This document shows, in pieces, positions 32,086 to 40,095 of a stretch of DNA of 40,095 nt. A model generated the notes under the pieces. That model was not told the DNA's origin. It saw only the letters and a program-made list of their open reading frames with translations, and searched no databases. Where the stretch lies: assembly GCA_020846145.1 (NCBI GenBank), contig JADLEL010000122.1, positions 1-40,095 of the forward strand, in the 5' to 3' direction. Source of the DNA: Pirellulales bacterium (GTDB lineage Bacteria > Planctomycetota > Planctomycetia > Pirellulales > Thermoguttaceae). A program made the position numbers and the translations under genes. Each line of letters begins with the position of its first letter. Position 1 is the stretch's first letter.

Positions 32086-35000
32086 TTAGCGGTTCCGAAA
32101 TCGACGCAAACCTGCCGCAACGAGCAGTCCGACGCACAGCAGCAGCCACGTTCCGGGTTCGGGCACTGCCGCCGCGGATGCCGCGGCGCTTCCGCCGATA
32201 TTCAAAGCGCCTTGAGTAATCGAGGTCGCCGTAACATCGGATCCCGCCAGCACGTTCATCGTGCCGGCGCCGCCGATCGTGCCCAGCGTATGGGCACCGC
32301 CGTTTACTTGAAAAACGGAGTCGTTGGTAATCACCGAAAGCGTGGAAATCTGGCCCGTGGAGGACAATTCCAGCGTGCCGTCGCCGGCGGCGATCGTCGT
32401 CGGTCCTTGGTAGGTGTTGTTGCCGCCGAGCACCACCTTGCCGGAGGTGGTTTTGGTCAGGCTGCCGGGGCCCGAAATGACGCCGTTCAGGGTCATCGTG
32501 AGGCCGGCGGACGCGGAGGCGATGAAGGTATGGGTGGAGTCGGCATTGTTGAGGATATCCGAAGTCATCGTCGCCGTGCCGCTTCCCGTGTGGATGCGGC
32601 CGCCCGTGGCATCGACGGTAACCGGCTTCGAGTGGGTCACGGTCGTATCGGAGAAGTACAGGAAGGCGCCGTTGGAGAGGTAAACTCGGCTGGGGCTGCC
32701 GTTGCCCAAGGTCGTGTTGCCTTTGAGGTAGAGCCGTCCGCCGGTAATGTAAATGTCGCCGAGGTTGGTCTCTCCCAGATCGTTCAAGGTAAGATAATTG
32801 CCGCCGACCTTGGTCAGGGCATGGTTGTTGCCGTGGAGGTATCCGGGCGCCCATCCGCTTGACGGAAGCGTGGGGCCTTCGATCGACCAGTTATTCGACC
32901 CGCCCAGCGTGGCGTTTCCGGTAAGGGTAACGTAATAGAGGTACGGGGCCACTCCCGAGGACTTGTCGGCGGCGTTATTCACGAGCGCGCCGTTGCCGCC
33001 ATCGCCCGATCCCGCAACGCTGACCGGTTCCCGGCGAAGGTTGTAATAACCTGTCAAGTCGAGGGTTCCGCCGCCGCTGATCTCGGTGCCGACTTCGTTG
33101 CTGCCCAAGGCGGAGGTGGATCCGAGTTTTACGGTGCCGCCAGTGATGCTCACCACGCCGTTGAAGCTGTTGCCGGTGCCGAGGGTCAGCGTACCGGCGC
33201 CCAGTTTCGTGATGCCCGTGCCGCCGGTGATCGAGCCGCTGCCGCTGAAGGTGTAGTTGTGGCTGGCGTCGTTGTTGACGGTAATCGACGCCGGGGCAAT
33301 CAGGGGATTGGAAGTATCGCCGACCGTCACGGTGTTGACGCTGGAGCTGTCGTCGAAGATGACGGCGTCGCCTTGGAAGAAGCGGTTGTCGGACGGATCG
33401 CCCGTCCAGTTTACCGACAACATCACATCCCACACCGCGCCGGCCGCGCCCGTCCACGTCAGCGTGGCGTTGCTGCCGCCGACCGTCGCCAACAAGGATT
33501 TGGGGACCGTCGTGGTATCGAGCGTGAACGTGTAGCGGGTTTTGTTGTTGAAGCTGTCCCACTGGAATCCGCCGGAGCCGGTATTGTTCCAGGCGCCCGT
33601 GCTGGTAAGCAAGGTATAGGTGCTGCCGGCCGTCAATACGGTATCGGGAATGATCGATACGTTGCTGAGGGAAAAGCCGGTCAGATTCAACGCGCCGCCG
33701 ACCGCGATTTTATCGTTTTTCGGATCGGTCGTGCTGCTCTTGAGTTTGAAGATCAGCGATTCCGAACCGTAGCCCAGGGTCAGGTCGCCCGTAATGCTCA
33801 TCGTGCCGCCCAGTTGATTGAACGTTTCGACTCGCGGGCTGGTTCCATAGACCGGATTGTAGTCGGTCACCTTCGCCGTGCTGGGCGAGAGGATGTTGCT
33901 CCAGACGGTCGTGGTTACGTTGCCCTGTATCGTGCCGTTGCCGACGAGCGATTGCGTGCCGCCCAAGGTGAGCGTGGGGACGGCCAAGGGGGTCAAATCG
34001 AGGGTCGCCGTGGAATCGGCGAGGTCGATCACGGTGCTGGCGGCGATCGAGCCGGATCCCGACAGAATCAATTTGCTGCCGGCGTTGATATAGGTGCCGC
34101 AGGTGTAGTTATTGGCGTTGGTGAAGGTCCAGACGCCGCCGTCGGCGATCGACACCGAAGACCAGTTGCCGGAGACGCCTACGATGCCGTCGTTGCCGAT
34201 GACGCCCGAAACCAATCCCTTGCCGCCGCGAAGCCAGAGGCTGCGGGAACTGATCACATTCGAAGCGACGAGGCCGGAAATGGTCAAAAGATCGCCGGGC
34301 GCGGCGCCCAGGGAACTAATCGTATAGACGCTGCCGCCGCTCATGGTGGGCGCGAGGATAATTCCCGAAAGCGTATTGCTGCCGCTAAGGCTCGCGATGT
34401 GCGGCACGTAAGCGTTCGCGATCAGGCCGGTGGCCGATCGGGGGCCGATATCGAAATTCTCGGCGACGGTGATGTTGTTGGTGAGCGCGACGGTGCCGAA
34501 GTTGGTGGACCCGCCGAGGATCACGGTTTTTCCCGCGGTGTCGCCCAAGCCGGTGTCGGTCGAGAGCACCACGGTGCCTGCGTTGACGTTGGTCTGACCC
34601 GAATAGGTGTTGGCTCCAGAAACGTTGAACACGGCGTTTCGCATGTTCAGATCGCCGGCGACGCCGTATTGGACGGCGTTCGCGGCGACCCCCGCACCGA
34701 TAATATTTCGGGGCAGATTGGTGGTTCCCTGGCGGTTGACGATCAAGGTTCCAGTGGCGCCGAGCGTGATGTCGCCCGTCCCGCCCAGCGAGCCGGTCGT
34801 GCCGCCGTTGCCGACGGAGAGGGTGCCGGCGTTGATCGAGGTGGTTCCCATGTAATTATTGTTGTCGGAAGTAAGATAGATCGTGCCTGAGGTTCCGGTC
34901 GTCGTGTAATCGCGGGTGAGGTTGCCCGCGCCCGTCAAGGCTCCGTTCAGCGTCAAAGAACCGGCGCCGGTCAGCAGGGCAAGATTGCCGTTCAGGGTGA

Positions 35001-37878
35001 AGGTCGAACTCAATTGATTGGTGCCGGTCCAGTTGGCGAATTGGCCGCCGGTGGCATCGATCGTGATCGGCTTTGCGTGCGTGGGCGTGGTCCCCGAGCT
35101 TTGATAAACGCTGAGGATGGCGTTGTTGGCGACGGTGACCGATTTGGTAGGATCGCCCATGGTCGCGCTATTGATGAAAATCAAATTTCCTTCGTTGACG
35201 AAAATTTCCGCCAAGTTGGTTTCGCCCGTATTATTGATTTGCACGCTATTGGTGCCGACCTTTGTCAATTGTTTATTGTTTCCTTGGAAGGATCCGGAGA
35301 AGCTCAAGCGACCGAATTCTCGATCCGGGGTGCCGGGCCCGCCAAAAGCAACGTCGCCGGCCAAAATGATGCTCTCCGCTCCGGCGGCCACGTTGGAGGT
35401 CGCCGTTTCGGTGTTGATGATCGCGCCTAGGCCGCCGACGCCCGTGCCCTGCACGGTGATCGGTTCGGCGCCGACGCTCAAACCGTAGAGGTCGAGCGTC
35501 GCTCCGGCGGCCACGGTGGTTCCCGCGACGGTATCGCCGAGCGCGGCGGCATTGGTGACTTTCAAGGTGCCCGCCGCCACGGTGACGGTTCCGGTGAAGG
35601 CGGCGTTGTTTCCGGCGAGGGTGAGGACGTTCGTGCCTTCCTGCCGTAAGCTGCCCGCGCCGCTTAAGGCATTGGCCGCCGTGGCATCGGCGCTTTGGTT
35701 GAAGGCCAGCGTGCCGGCGTTCAGGTTGACCGCGCCGCTAAAGGTGTTCGTGCCGGAGTTGGCGATGGTCAATTTGCCGGCGCCCTCCTTGGTCAGCCCG
35801 CTCGCGCCGATGATGGCGCCGGCGCCCGCGAAGGTGTAATCCTTCGTGGTGTTATTGACCGTGATGGAACCGGGATCCAAGTCGCCCACCAGATTCACGG
35901 CGGGGGAGTTGGAGCCGCTGTCGTTGAAGGCGACGAAATCGCCGTTGTAAAACTTCTGCGTCCCCGCGTTCCAGTCTTGGGTAGTAACGATGTCCCAGTT
36001 ATTGTTCGTGCCGTTGCCCGACCAGGTTAAACTGAGAGGCGCTCCCGAGATGGACAAGTTAATCTGGTTGGGAGTGTTGTCTTTCAGTTCGTAGGTCTGC
36101 CGGGTTAGTCCGCCGGAAAGGCCGGTGAGGTTCACGGCCCCCACGATCGATCCATAATCGTGGCTATAGGAACCGGTGTAATTGATCAACCGGTAAGTGC
36201 CGGGGACGAGCGCAGTGTTGAGCAGGGAGACGTTGATCGTCGATCCGGTATTGAGCGTCAGATTGCCGCCGACCGAGAGCAGATCGTTGACCCCGGAGCC
36301 GACGGTGGTGACGTTTGCCAAATCGTATTGCAGGGTTCCGCCGTAATTCACGGCGAGATTGTTGCTGAGCGAGAGCGTTCCCGCGGTGTTCGTGATGGTA
36401 TAGGAACCGCTGGCGCCGCCGACGAGGCTATCGCTATTGCCCGGTGCGAGGTTGCTGCCCGCGTTGAGGGTGATATCGCCCGCGATAGCGCCGCTGCCGC
36501 TCAAAGTCTTTCCGCTTGCCGGGGCATAGCCGCCGAAGATTACAGAAACATCCAAAGTGCCGCCGGCGACGTGATAGGCCGACGCGGAGTCAATTGCGCT
36601 CGCGGCGGTAACCGCCACCGTGCCGGCTTTCACGACCAAGGGTCCGTTAAACGTATTCGCCGCTCCGCTGAGCGTCAAAATGCCGGCGTCGTATTTGCGG
36701 ATCGCGATGTTTTTTCCGGCCCCACCCGTGGTGATGTTTCCCGAAACCGCGATATCCCCCGCACCGCTGAAGTTCAAAATACCGTAACCGGTGTTGTTCT
36801 GATTCAGCGTGGAGGTGATGGTCAACGTGGAGCCGGAGTTGGAGCCAATGTTGTAATTCAAGTCGCTGCCCGAACCCAAGGTAACGGTACCGCCGAGCGA
36901 ATTGTTGTCGCTATAGTTTAGGATATGCGTCGCCGCGTTGGCGTTGCTTCGGCCGCGCAAGTTGAGCGCGCGGCTATTCGCCGCCGTCAAGGAGATATTA
37001 TTCGCCAATTCCAATCGGCCGGTCCAATCGGTACTCGACATGTTGATCGATCCCGTCGCGCCTTGTCCGAGGGCGTTGTTGCCGCGAATGCGGATGGCGC
37101 CCTCGTTAATGTTCATGCTCTTGGTGCATAAGGTGCTATCCGCGCCGTAAGTGTTCCCATTAAAGGTAATCGTGCCCGGGCCGGCCTTAATCATCGCCGT
37201 CGAATTGACGTTCGCATTGCTGGACCATGTCCAGCGGCCGTCGATAGTGATGTCGGTGTTGGTGTTGATCGTCGTTTGGCCGTAGTTTCCTTTCATATCG
37301 CCGGTAATCTCCACCGTTCTGGTGCCGGTGATGGTAACCGTGTTCGTCGAAGTACTGGTGCCGCCGAGGCCAAAATAGATGAACGAACCGCCGCTGCTGG
37401 TCACCGAATTCAACGTTCTCAAGGACACTCCGCTGCCGCTTCCCAGGTTCACGGTCCCGCCGGGGAAATAGATCGCGCTTTCGTAGGTTTGTGTGTTCGT
37501 GCTATTGTTCGCCCAAACGACGTCCGTGGCCACGGTGCTGGAAAAATAGACGCGATTGGCGTCGATTGGTGATCTGGTGAACAAGTAAGCCGGGGCGGCC
37601 GCATCGAACGTGCAGGATTTTGCCTGTTCGCCCACTGCGTTCATATAGACCGTCGTATTCGAACTGGCGCCGAAGACGAGATCGTCAATGTATCCCGTAA
37701 AGTTCGGCGCGCCCGAGGTCGTCCATTGGCCATCGACCGTCCACAGCGATGTGTTCTGCGCCTGGTCCTTCCAGGTCCAGGTGGCGGCGGAAGCGCCGCC
37801 GCAAAGGATACCGATCGCAAACAAGCCCAGCAGGCTCGCCGCGAGCCACGCTCTTTTTTCGCTCGAGAAGAAACTCAT
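32086..37878 (-). CDS. Giant PEP-CTERM protein with autotransporter-type beta-strand repeats
   Basis: A 1930-residue secreted protein. The signal peptide is MSFFSSEKRAWLAASLLGL...ASA, and the C-terminus has VPEPGTWLLLCVGLLVAAGLR plus Arg residues, a PEP-CTERM sorting signal expected to be processed by an exosortase. Between them are many passenger-type repeats of the form LTKxGAGxLTL...NTFxGxxxxxxGTLxxx (autotransporter-associated beta strand repeats), which should fold as a long beta-helix. Two larger modules starting LTWSGNG (about residue 614) and LTWTGAAG (about 1471) share the order W-D...W...F..GD.V.F.DS...SITVNN...YTF.G.G. ATG 37878 has GGAGGTG upstream; the frame is open to 38064. No beta-barrel translocator is present. 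Confidence 0.93.
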   Translation of the reverse strand: MSFFSSEKRAWLAASLLGLFAIGILCGGASAATWTWKDQAQNTSLWTVDGQWTTSGAPNFTGYIDDLVFGASSNTTVYMNAVGEQAKSCTFDAAAPAYLFTRSPIDANRVYFSSTVATDVVWANNSTNTQTYESAIYFPGGTVNLGSGSGVSLRTLNSVTSSGGSFIYFGLGGTSTSTNTVTITGTRTVEITGDMKGNYGQTTINTNTDITIDGRWTWSSNANVNSTAMIKAGPGTITFNGNTYGADSTLCTKSMNINEGAIRIRGNNALGQGATGSINMSSTDWTGRLELANNISLTAANSRALNLRGRSNANAATHILNYSDNNSLGGTVTLGSGSDLNYNIGSNSGSTLTITSTLNQNNTGYGILNFSGAGDIAVSGNITTGGAGKNIAIRKYDAGILTLSGAANTFNGPLVVKAGTVAVTAASAIDSASAYHVAGGTLDVSVIFGGYAPASGKTLSGSGAIAGDITLNAGSNLAPGNSDSLVGGASGSYTITNTAGTLSLSNNLAVNYGGTLQYDLANVTTVGSGVNDLLSVGGNLTLNTGSTINVSLLNTALVPGTYRLINYTGSYSHDYGSIVGAVNLTGLSGGLTRQTYELKDNTPNQINLSISGAPLSLTWSGNGTNNNWDIVTTQDWNAGTQKFYNGDFVAFNDSGSNSPAVNLVGDLDPGSITVNNTTKDYTFAGAGAIIGASGLTKEGAGKLTIANSGTNTFSGAVNLNAGTLAFNQSADATAANALSGAGSLRQEGTNVLTLAGNNAAFTGTVTVAAGTLKVTNAAALGDTVAGTTVAAGATLDLYGLSVGAEPITVQGTGVGGLGAIINTETATSNVAAGAESIILAGDVAFGGPGTPDREFGRLSFSGSFQGNNKQLTKVGTNSVQINNTGETNLAEIFVNEGNLIFINSATMGDPTKSVTVANNAILSVYQSSGTTPTHAKPITIDATGGQFANWTGTNQLSSTFTLNGNLALLTGAGSLTLNGALTGAGNLTRDYTTTGTSGTIYLTSDNNNYMGTTSINAGTLSVGNGGTTGSLGGTGDITLGATGTLIVNRQGTTNLPRNIIGAGVAANAVQYGVAGDLNMRNAVFNVSGANTYSGQTNVNAGTVVLSTDTGLGDTAGKTVILGGSTNFGTVALTNNITVAENFDIGPRSATGLIANAYVPHIASLSGSNTLSGIILAPTMSGGSVYTISSLGAAPGDLLTISGLVASNVISSRSLWLRGGKGLVSGVIGNDGIVGVSGNWSSVSIADGGVWTFTNANNYTCGTYINAGSKLILSGSGSIAASTVIDLADSTATLDLTPLAVPTLTLGGTQSLVGNGTIQGNVTTTVWSNILSPSTAKVTDYNPVYGTSPRVETFNQLGGTMSITGDLTLGYGSESLIFKLKSSTTDPKNDKIAVGGALNLTGFSLSNVSIIPDTVLTAGSTYTLLTSTGAWNNTGSGGFQWDSFNNKTRYTFTLDTTTVPKSLLATVGGSNATLTWTGAAGAVWDVMLSVNWTGDPSDNRFFQGDAVIFDDSSSVNTVTVGDTSNPLIAPASITVNNDASHNYTFSGSGSITGGTGITKLGAGTLTLGTGNSFNGVVSITGGTVKLGSTSALGSNEVGTEISGGGTLDLTGYYNLRREPVSVAGSGDGGNGALVNNAADKSSGVAPYLYYVTLTGNATLGGSNNWSIEGPTLPSSGWAPGYLHGNNHALTKVGGNYLTLNDLGETNLGDIYITGGRLYLKGNTTLGNGSPSRVYLSNGAFLYFSDTTVTHSKPVTVDATGGRIHTGSGTATMTSDILNNADSTHTFIASASAGLTMTLNGVISGPGSLTKTTSGKVVLGGNNTYQGPTTIAAGDGTLELSSTGQISTLSVITNDSVFQVNGGAHTLGTIGGAGTMNVLAGSDVTATSITQGALNIGGSAAASAAAVPEPGTWLLLCVGLLVAAGLRRFRNR

Positions 37879-37993
37879 AAAGCACCTCCAAGAAGAAATA
37901 ATTGGGTAACGCACCGGTTGAAAAACACTTACGCAGTCGCATCCTTTCGGTTTCGCGCTCCATGCAAAAGGTTTTTTATTATTCCCGCTTCTT

Positions 37994-38012
37994 CCCAGGA
38001 CGTTGCCCTGGG
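37994..38012. repeat. Short GC hairpin upstream of the PEP-CTERM gene
   Basis: CCCAGG (37994-37999) and CCTGGG (38007-38012) with a 7-base loop. On the minus strand it follows the regulator gene by about 70 bases and is followed by AATAATAAAAAACC, so it might end the regulator transcript, though the T tract is on the wrong strand for a standard terminator. Confidence 0.4.
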
Positions 38013-38080
38013 CTGGGAGAAAGGCTGCTCCGTTGGGGCAAAAAGCAACGCGACTCATTTCCATGGTTTATGATTTTCAC

Positions 38081-39238
38081 TCAACCGCCCGACGCTGGAC
38101 CCAGGGTTTCGCCCGGCAAGAGCGCGGCGGGGAAAACGAACTGCTCGCCGTTGTCCAAAGGGCGCTCGCCCGACCGCATTTCGTTGAGCAAGCGGGCCGC
38201 TTGGGCGCCGATCTCGTATTCGTCGATGGCGATGCAGGTAATCCGCCCGGCCAACCCGTGTTCGCGCCACGAACTGCCGACGTAGGCCAGCGACAAATCT
38301 TCGGGAATTTTCAGGCCCGCGGCGGTGGCGTGAAGGTACGCCACCTCGGCGTCGGGCGCGTTCCCGCAAAAAATCGCCGTGGGCCGGTCGGGAGCGGCCA
38401 GGACGCCGGTCAAATACTGCTGAATGGCCTTCTCGGCGTTAACGGCGGGCGCGGCCAACTTCGATCCATATTCCACCGAGACGACGCCCGCCGGATCCAG
38501 GCCGGAATCGACGAACGCGTCGCGCAGCCCCTGGCCGTAGGCTTCCGCCATGGAATACCGATGGGCATAGAGGAAGGCAATCCGCCGATGTCCGAGTTCG
38601 CCGAGCGCGCGTCCGGCCTTCAAGCCGACCTCCCGGCCGCTGTAAATCACCGCAGGCGCGGCGACGCCCTCGACCGTGCGGTGGCAGAAGACGACGGGAA
38701 TGTGCTGTTTCTGCAAGAGCCTGATCTGATGCGCCGGCGTGGGAGGCGCCGTGGTAGGCACCAGGGCCACGCCGCCCACCGCTTGATCGACCAGCCGCAC
38801 GATCAGATCGGCTTGGCGCCCGATGTCGTTCCCGGAGTTGCCCACGATGGTCTCGTGCTGGAAGCCGGCACAGGTTTGCTCGAAGCCGTGGATCAGCGAC
38901 GGATAAGCGCCGCTCCGCAACTGCGGAGCGATGAAAGCATACATGTTCAGTTGCTGATGCGCGTGCTTTTGCTGCTCGGTGGTGACGAAGGTTCCGCGGC
39001 CGGGGAACCGCTCGACCAATCCTTCGCTCTCCAACTCGCCGAGCGCCTGGCGAACCGTGTTCCGCGACATGCCCAGCTTCTCGCAGATCTCGGCTTCGGT
39101 AGGCAGCGCGGAGCCGGGAGCCAACCGGCCCGACGATATCTCCGCATGGATGTGGTCGCGGAGGAGTCGATATTTCGGCCTATTCACTCCGTTTTGCGAA
39201 GTATGGCTCTCGAAAGCATTAAAAGTGTTAAGCGGCAT
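38081..39238 (-). CDS. GntR/LacI chimeric transcription regulator (AraR-like architecture)
   Basis: A 385-residue regulator from ATG 39238. Residues about 20-90 are a GntR winged helix (RLLRDHIHAEISSGRLAPGS, LPTEAEICEKLGMSRNTVRQ, ALGELESEGLVERFPGRGTFV). The remainder is a LacI/periplasmic-binding-protein-type sugar-binding domain (YAFIAPQLRSGAYPSLIHGFEQ, AIFCGNAPDAEVAYLHATAAG, HGLAGRITCIAIDEYEIG). This order is that of B. subtilis AraR. The ligand is probably a sugar or sugar acid. The reading frame can begin at TTG 39274, but that would place the start inside a putative operator. The rightward lyase gene at 39651 is the likeliest nearby target. Confidence 0.93.
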   Translation of the reverse strand: MPLNTFNAFESHTSQNGVNRPKYRLLRDHIHAEISSGRLAPGSALPTEAEICEKLGMSRNTVRQALGELESEGLVERFPGRGTFVTTEQQKHAHQQLNMYAFIAPQLRSGAYPSLIHGFEQTCAGFQHETIVGNSGNDIGRQADLIVRLVDQAVGGVALVPTTAPPTPAHQIRLLQKQHIPVVFCHRTVEGVAAPAVIYSGREVGLKAGRALGELGHRRIAFLYAHRYSMAEAYGQGLRDAFVDSGLDPAGVVSVEYGSKLAAPAVNAEKAIQQYLTGVLAAPDRPTAIFCGNAPDAEVAYLHATAAGLKIPEDLSLAYVGSSWREHGLAGRITCIAIDEYEIGAQAARLLNEMRSGERPLDNGEQFVFPAALLPGETLGPASGG

Positions 39239-39265
39239 TGCCCGATTCTCACAAAAAGTTTTATG

Positions 39266-39298
39266 TAGGTACAATAAAAACGAATCTTCATAGGTACA
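39266..39298. promoter_or_regulatory. Two TAGGTACA direct half-sites upstream of the regulator gene
   Basis: TAGGTACA occurs at 39266-39273 and again at 39291-39298, 25 bases apart, so on the same helical face to within half a turn. The complementary TGTACC also begins the left arm of palindrome 39414-39438. AraR-type regulators recognise TTGTAC-like half-sites, so these may be autoregulatory operators. Confidence 0.45.
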
Positions 39299-39413
39299 TT
39301 GTCCAGTCTGAATATATCAATACCGCATCGCGTTGTCAACTATTATTTTTGTTTCATGGCCTTTTTTCTCAGTTATCAAGGTTCAGCCTTGCGATCTGAT
39401 AGATTCTAAAATG

Positions 39414-39438
39414 TACCAACAAATATTATTTGTTGGTA
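39414..39438. promoter_or_regulatory. Perfect 25-bp palindrome, candidate operator
   Basis: TACCAACAAAT-att-ATTTGTTGGTA is a perfect 11-bp inverted repeat with a 3-base spacer in the AT-rich gap between the regulator and the lyase-type gene. Size and symmetry suit a dimeric repressor. It could also be a hairpin in the leader RNA of the lyase gene. Confidence 0.6.
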
Positions 39439-39650
39439 TCTTGCCTAAACTAATTCGTTCTGCTATAGTCAAGTTTGGTCCTGGGGAAATCCCATTTTTT
39501 TCATTGGATTTTTTTGTTAAACCACCATAACGGCCATAAGTTTAAGACACATAAGAGTTATATGTAAATGCCCGTATTTGAGCCAACTCGACGATGTTTA
39601 CCAAAATTATTCCCGAAAAAACGATGAAAATCCGAGAGATGCCGGCAGCT

Positions 39651-40095
39651 ATGAAATCAAACCTTCCGCACGGGCCGGGCAAGCGTTACGGCGGGGTGGT
39701 GGCGGCCATCGTGGCGCCGCATAAGCCTTCCGGCGAGGTCGATCCGCCCGCCATGCGGCGGCTCTGCCGCATCTTGGCCGATTGCGGTTGCCACGGCGTG
39801 TTCGCGATCGGCTCGACCGGTGAAATGCCCTTTCTGGACGAGGACGACCGCCGCGCGCTGACCGTCGCCGCCCGCGAAGGATTGGGAACCGACGCCGCGC
39901 TCTACGTGGGCGCGACCGGCTTGGGACTGAAGCAGACGATCCGCTACGCGAAGAACGCCGCCGCAGATGGGGCCGACGTGGCCGAGATCATGGCCCCCAT
40001 GATCTTTCAGTTCGGCCAGGCCGAGTTGGCGGCCTATACCCGCGCGGTGGCCGACGCCTGCCCGATCCCGCTGGCCATCTATCACCACAAGCGGA
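39651..40095 (+). CDS. Dihydrodipicolinate synthase / N-acetylneuraminate lyase family protein (partial, 3' end outside window)
   Basis: The first 148 residues of a DapA/NanA-type (beta/alpha)8 aldolase. GVVAAIVAPHKPSGEVD is the first strand; FAIGSTGEMPFLDEDDR carries the GSTGE substrate-carboxylate loop (GTTGE in DapA); VGATGLGLKQTIRYAKNAAADGAD and PLAIYHHKR follow, with Tyr at the place of the catalytic Tyr. The Schiff-base Lys would lie beyond the window. In-frame ATGs at 39594, 39624 and 39639 are alternatives; an in-frame stop at 39579 limits the start. Next to a sugar-type regulator it is more likely a sugar-acid or sialic-acid lyase than lysine-pathway DapA, but this is inference. Confidence 0.88.
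   Translation, partial: MKSNLPHGPGKRYGGVVAAIVAPHKPSGEVDPPAMRRLCRILADCGCHGVFAIGSTGEMPFLDEDDRRALTVAAREGLGTDAALYVGATGLGLKQTIRYAKNAAADGADVAEIMAPMIFQFGQAELAAYTRAVADACPIPLAIYHHKR

Larger units (their letters stand above)
39239..39593. other. Regulatory intergenic region between divergent genes
   Basis: This AT-rich 355-base gap contains two TAGGTACA half-sites, the 25-bp palindrome at 39414-39438 and no credible gene. The small rightward frame 39333-39530 has no recognisable features. Confidence 0.6.

Noticed and set aside
37879..38064. 62-residue N-terminal extension of the PEP-CTERM protein
   Set aside because: The signal peptide and a good Shine-Dalgarno identify ATG 37878; the extension reads through a non-coding leader with a hairpin.
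39333..39530. 65-codon rightward frame in the regulator-lyase gap
   Set aside because: AT-rich, no ribosome-binding site, overlaps the 25-bp palindrome, no recognisable feature.
39651..40095. Lysine-pathway dihydrodipicolinate synthase dapA
   Set aside because: Only the N-terminal part is visible; the GSTGE loop and YHHKR differ from typical DapA and a sugar-type regulator adjoins it, so only the family is called.

Overview
The window looks like a chromosomal segment of a planctomycete (Pirellulales-like). The evidence is two DUF1559-type proteins with class III prepilin N-termini and H-x9-DG tails, a giant PEP-CTERM protein built of autotransporter-type beta-strand repeats, a small carboxypeptidase-regulatory-like lipoprotein, an EF-G-like paralogue, high GC with long antisense shadow frames, and many palindromic intergenic repeats. 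No tRNA, rRNA or CRISPR array was recognised.

Layout. 1-2179: end of a dispersed repeat, a nucleotidyltransferase-fold gene and a phosphoglucosamine/phosphomannomutase (glmM-like). 2180-4598: an AT-richer patch carrying a HEPN-type (ApeA-like) gene, a long gene-free stretch, a G-rich heptad repeat and a second copy of the last 93 bp of glmM, as if this patch had been inserted or rearranged. 4599-21766: a molybdenum-enzyme region. moaC and a MOSC-MogA fusion read right. Facing them, a long leftward gene set reads from 20426 to 6193: small Cys protein, NAD(P)H-type FAD/Fe-S oxidoreductase, Rieske protein, cytochrome b, heptahaem cytochrome c, Tat-exported molybdopterin catalytic subunit, four-cluster Fe-S subunit, haem-binding gamma-like lipoprotein, TorD-like chaperone, moeA, mobB. 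A MOT1-type molybdate/sulfate transporter diverges from it at 20594. Between the two arms sits a perfect FNR-type box (TTGATCCATATCAA, 20491-20504), placed so that it can act as a class II activator site for -10 boxes on both strands.

21819-30436: housekeeping genes ilvD, hisH, hisA and an EF-G-like GTPase, interrupted by a DUF4105 lipoprotein, a DUF1559 protein and several inverted-repeat elements. 30446-39238: leftward surface-protein genes (lipoprotein, DUF1559, 1930-residue PEP-CTERM protein) and a GntR/LacI-type regulator. 39239-40095: a regulatory-looking gap with a 25-bp palindrome, then the start of a dihydrodipicolinate synthase/N-acetylneuraminate lyase family gene cut by the window end.

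The most notable system is the molybdoenzyme region. It appears to encode an exported type II DMSO-reductase-family enzyme (nitrate reductase or nitrite oxidoreductase-like) wired to its own Rieske/cytochrome b complex and a seven-haem cytochrome c instead of a NarI membrane subunit. Its cofactor synthesis, chaperone and molybdate import genes are next to it, under an apparent anaerobiosis or nitrogen-oxide switch. A mobile palindromic repeat with a 24-bp flanking duplication has landed inside this operon.
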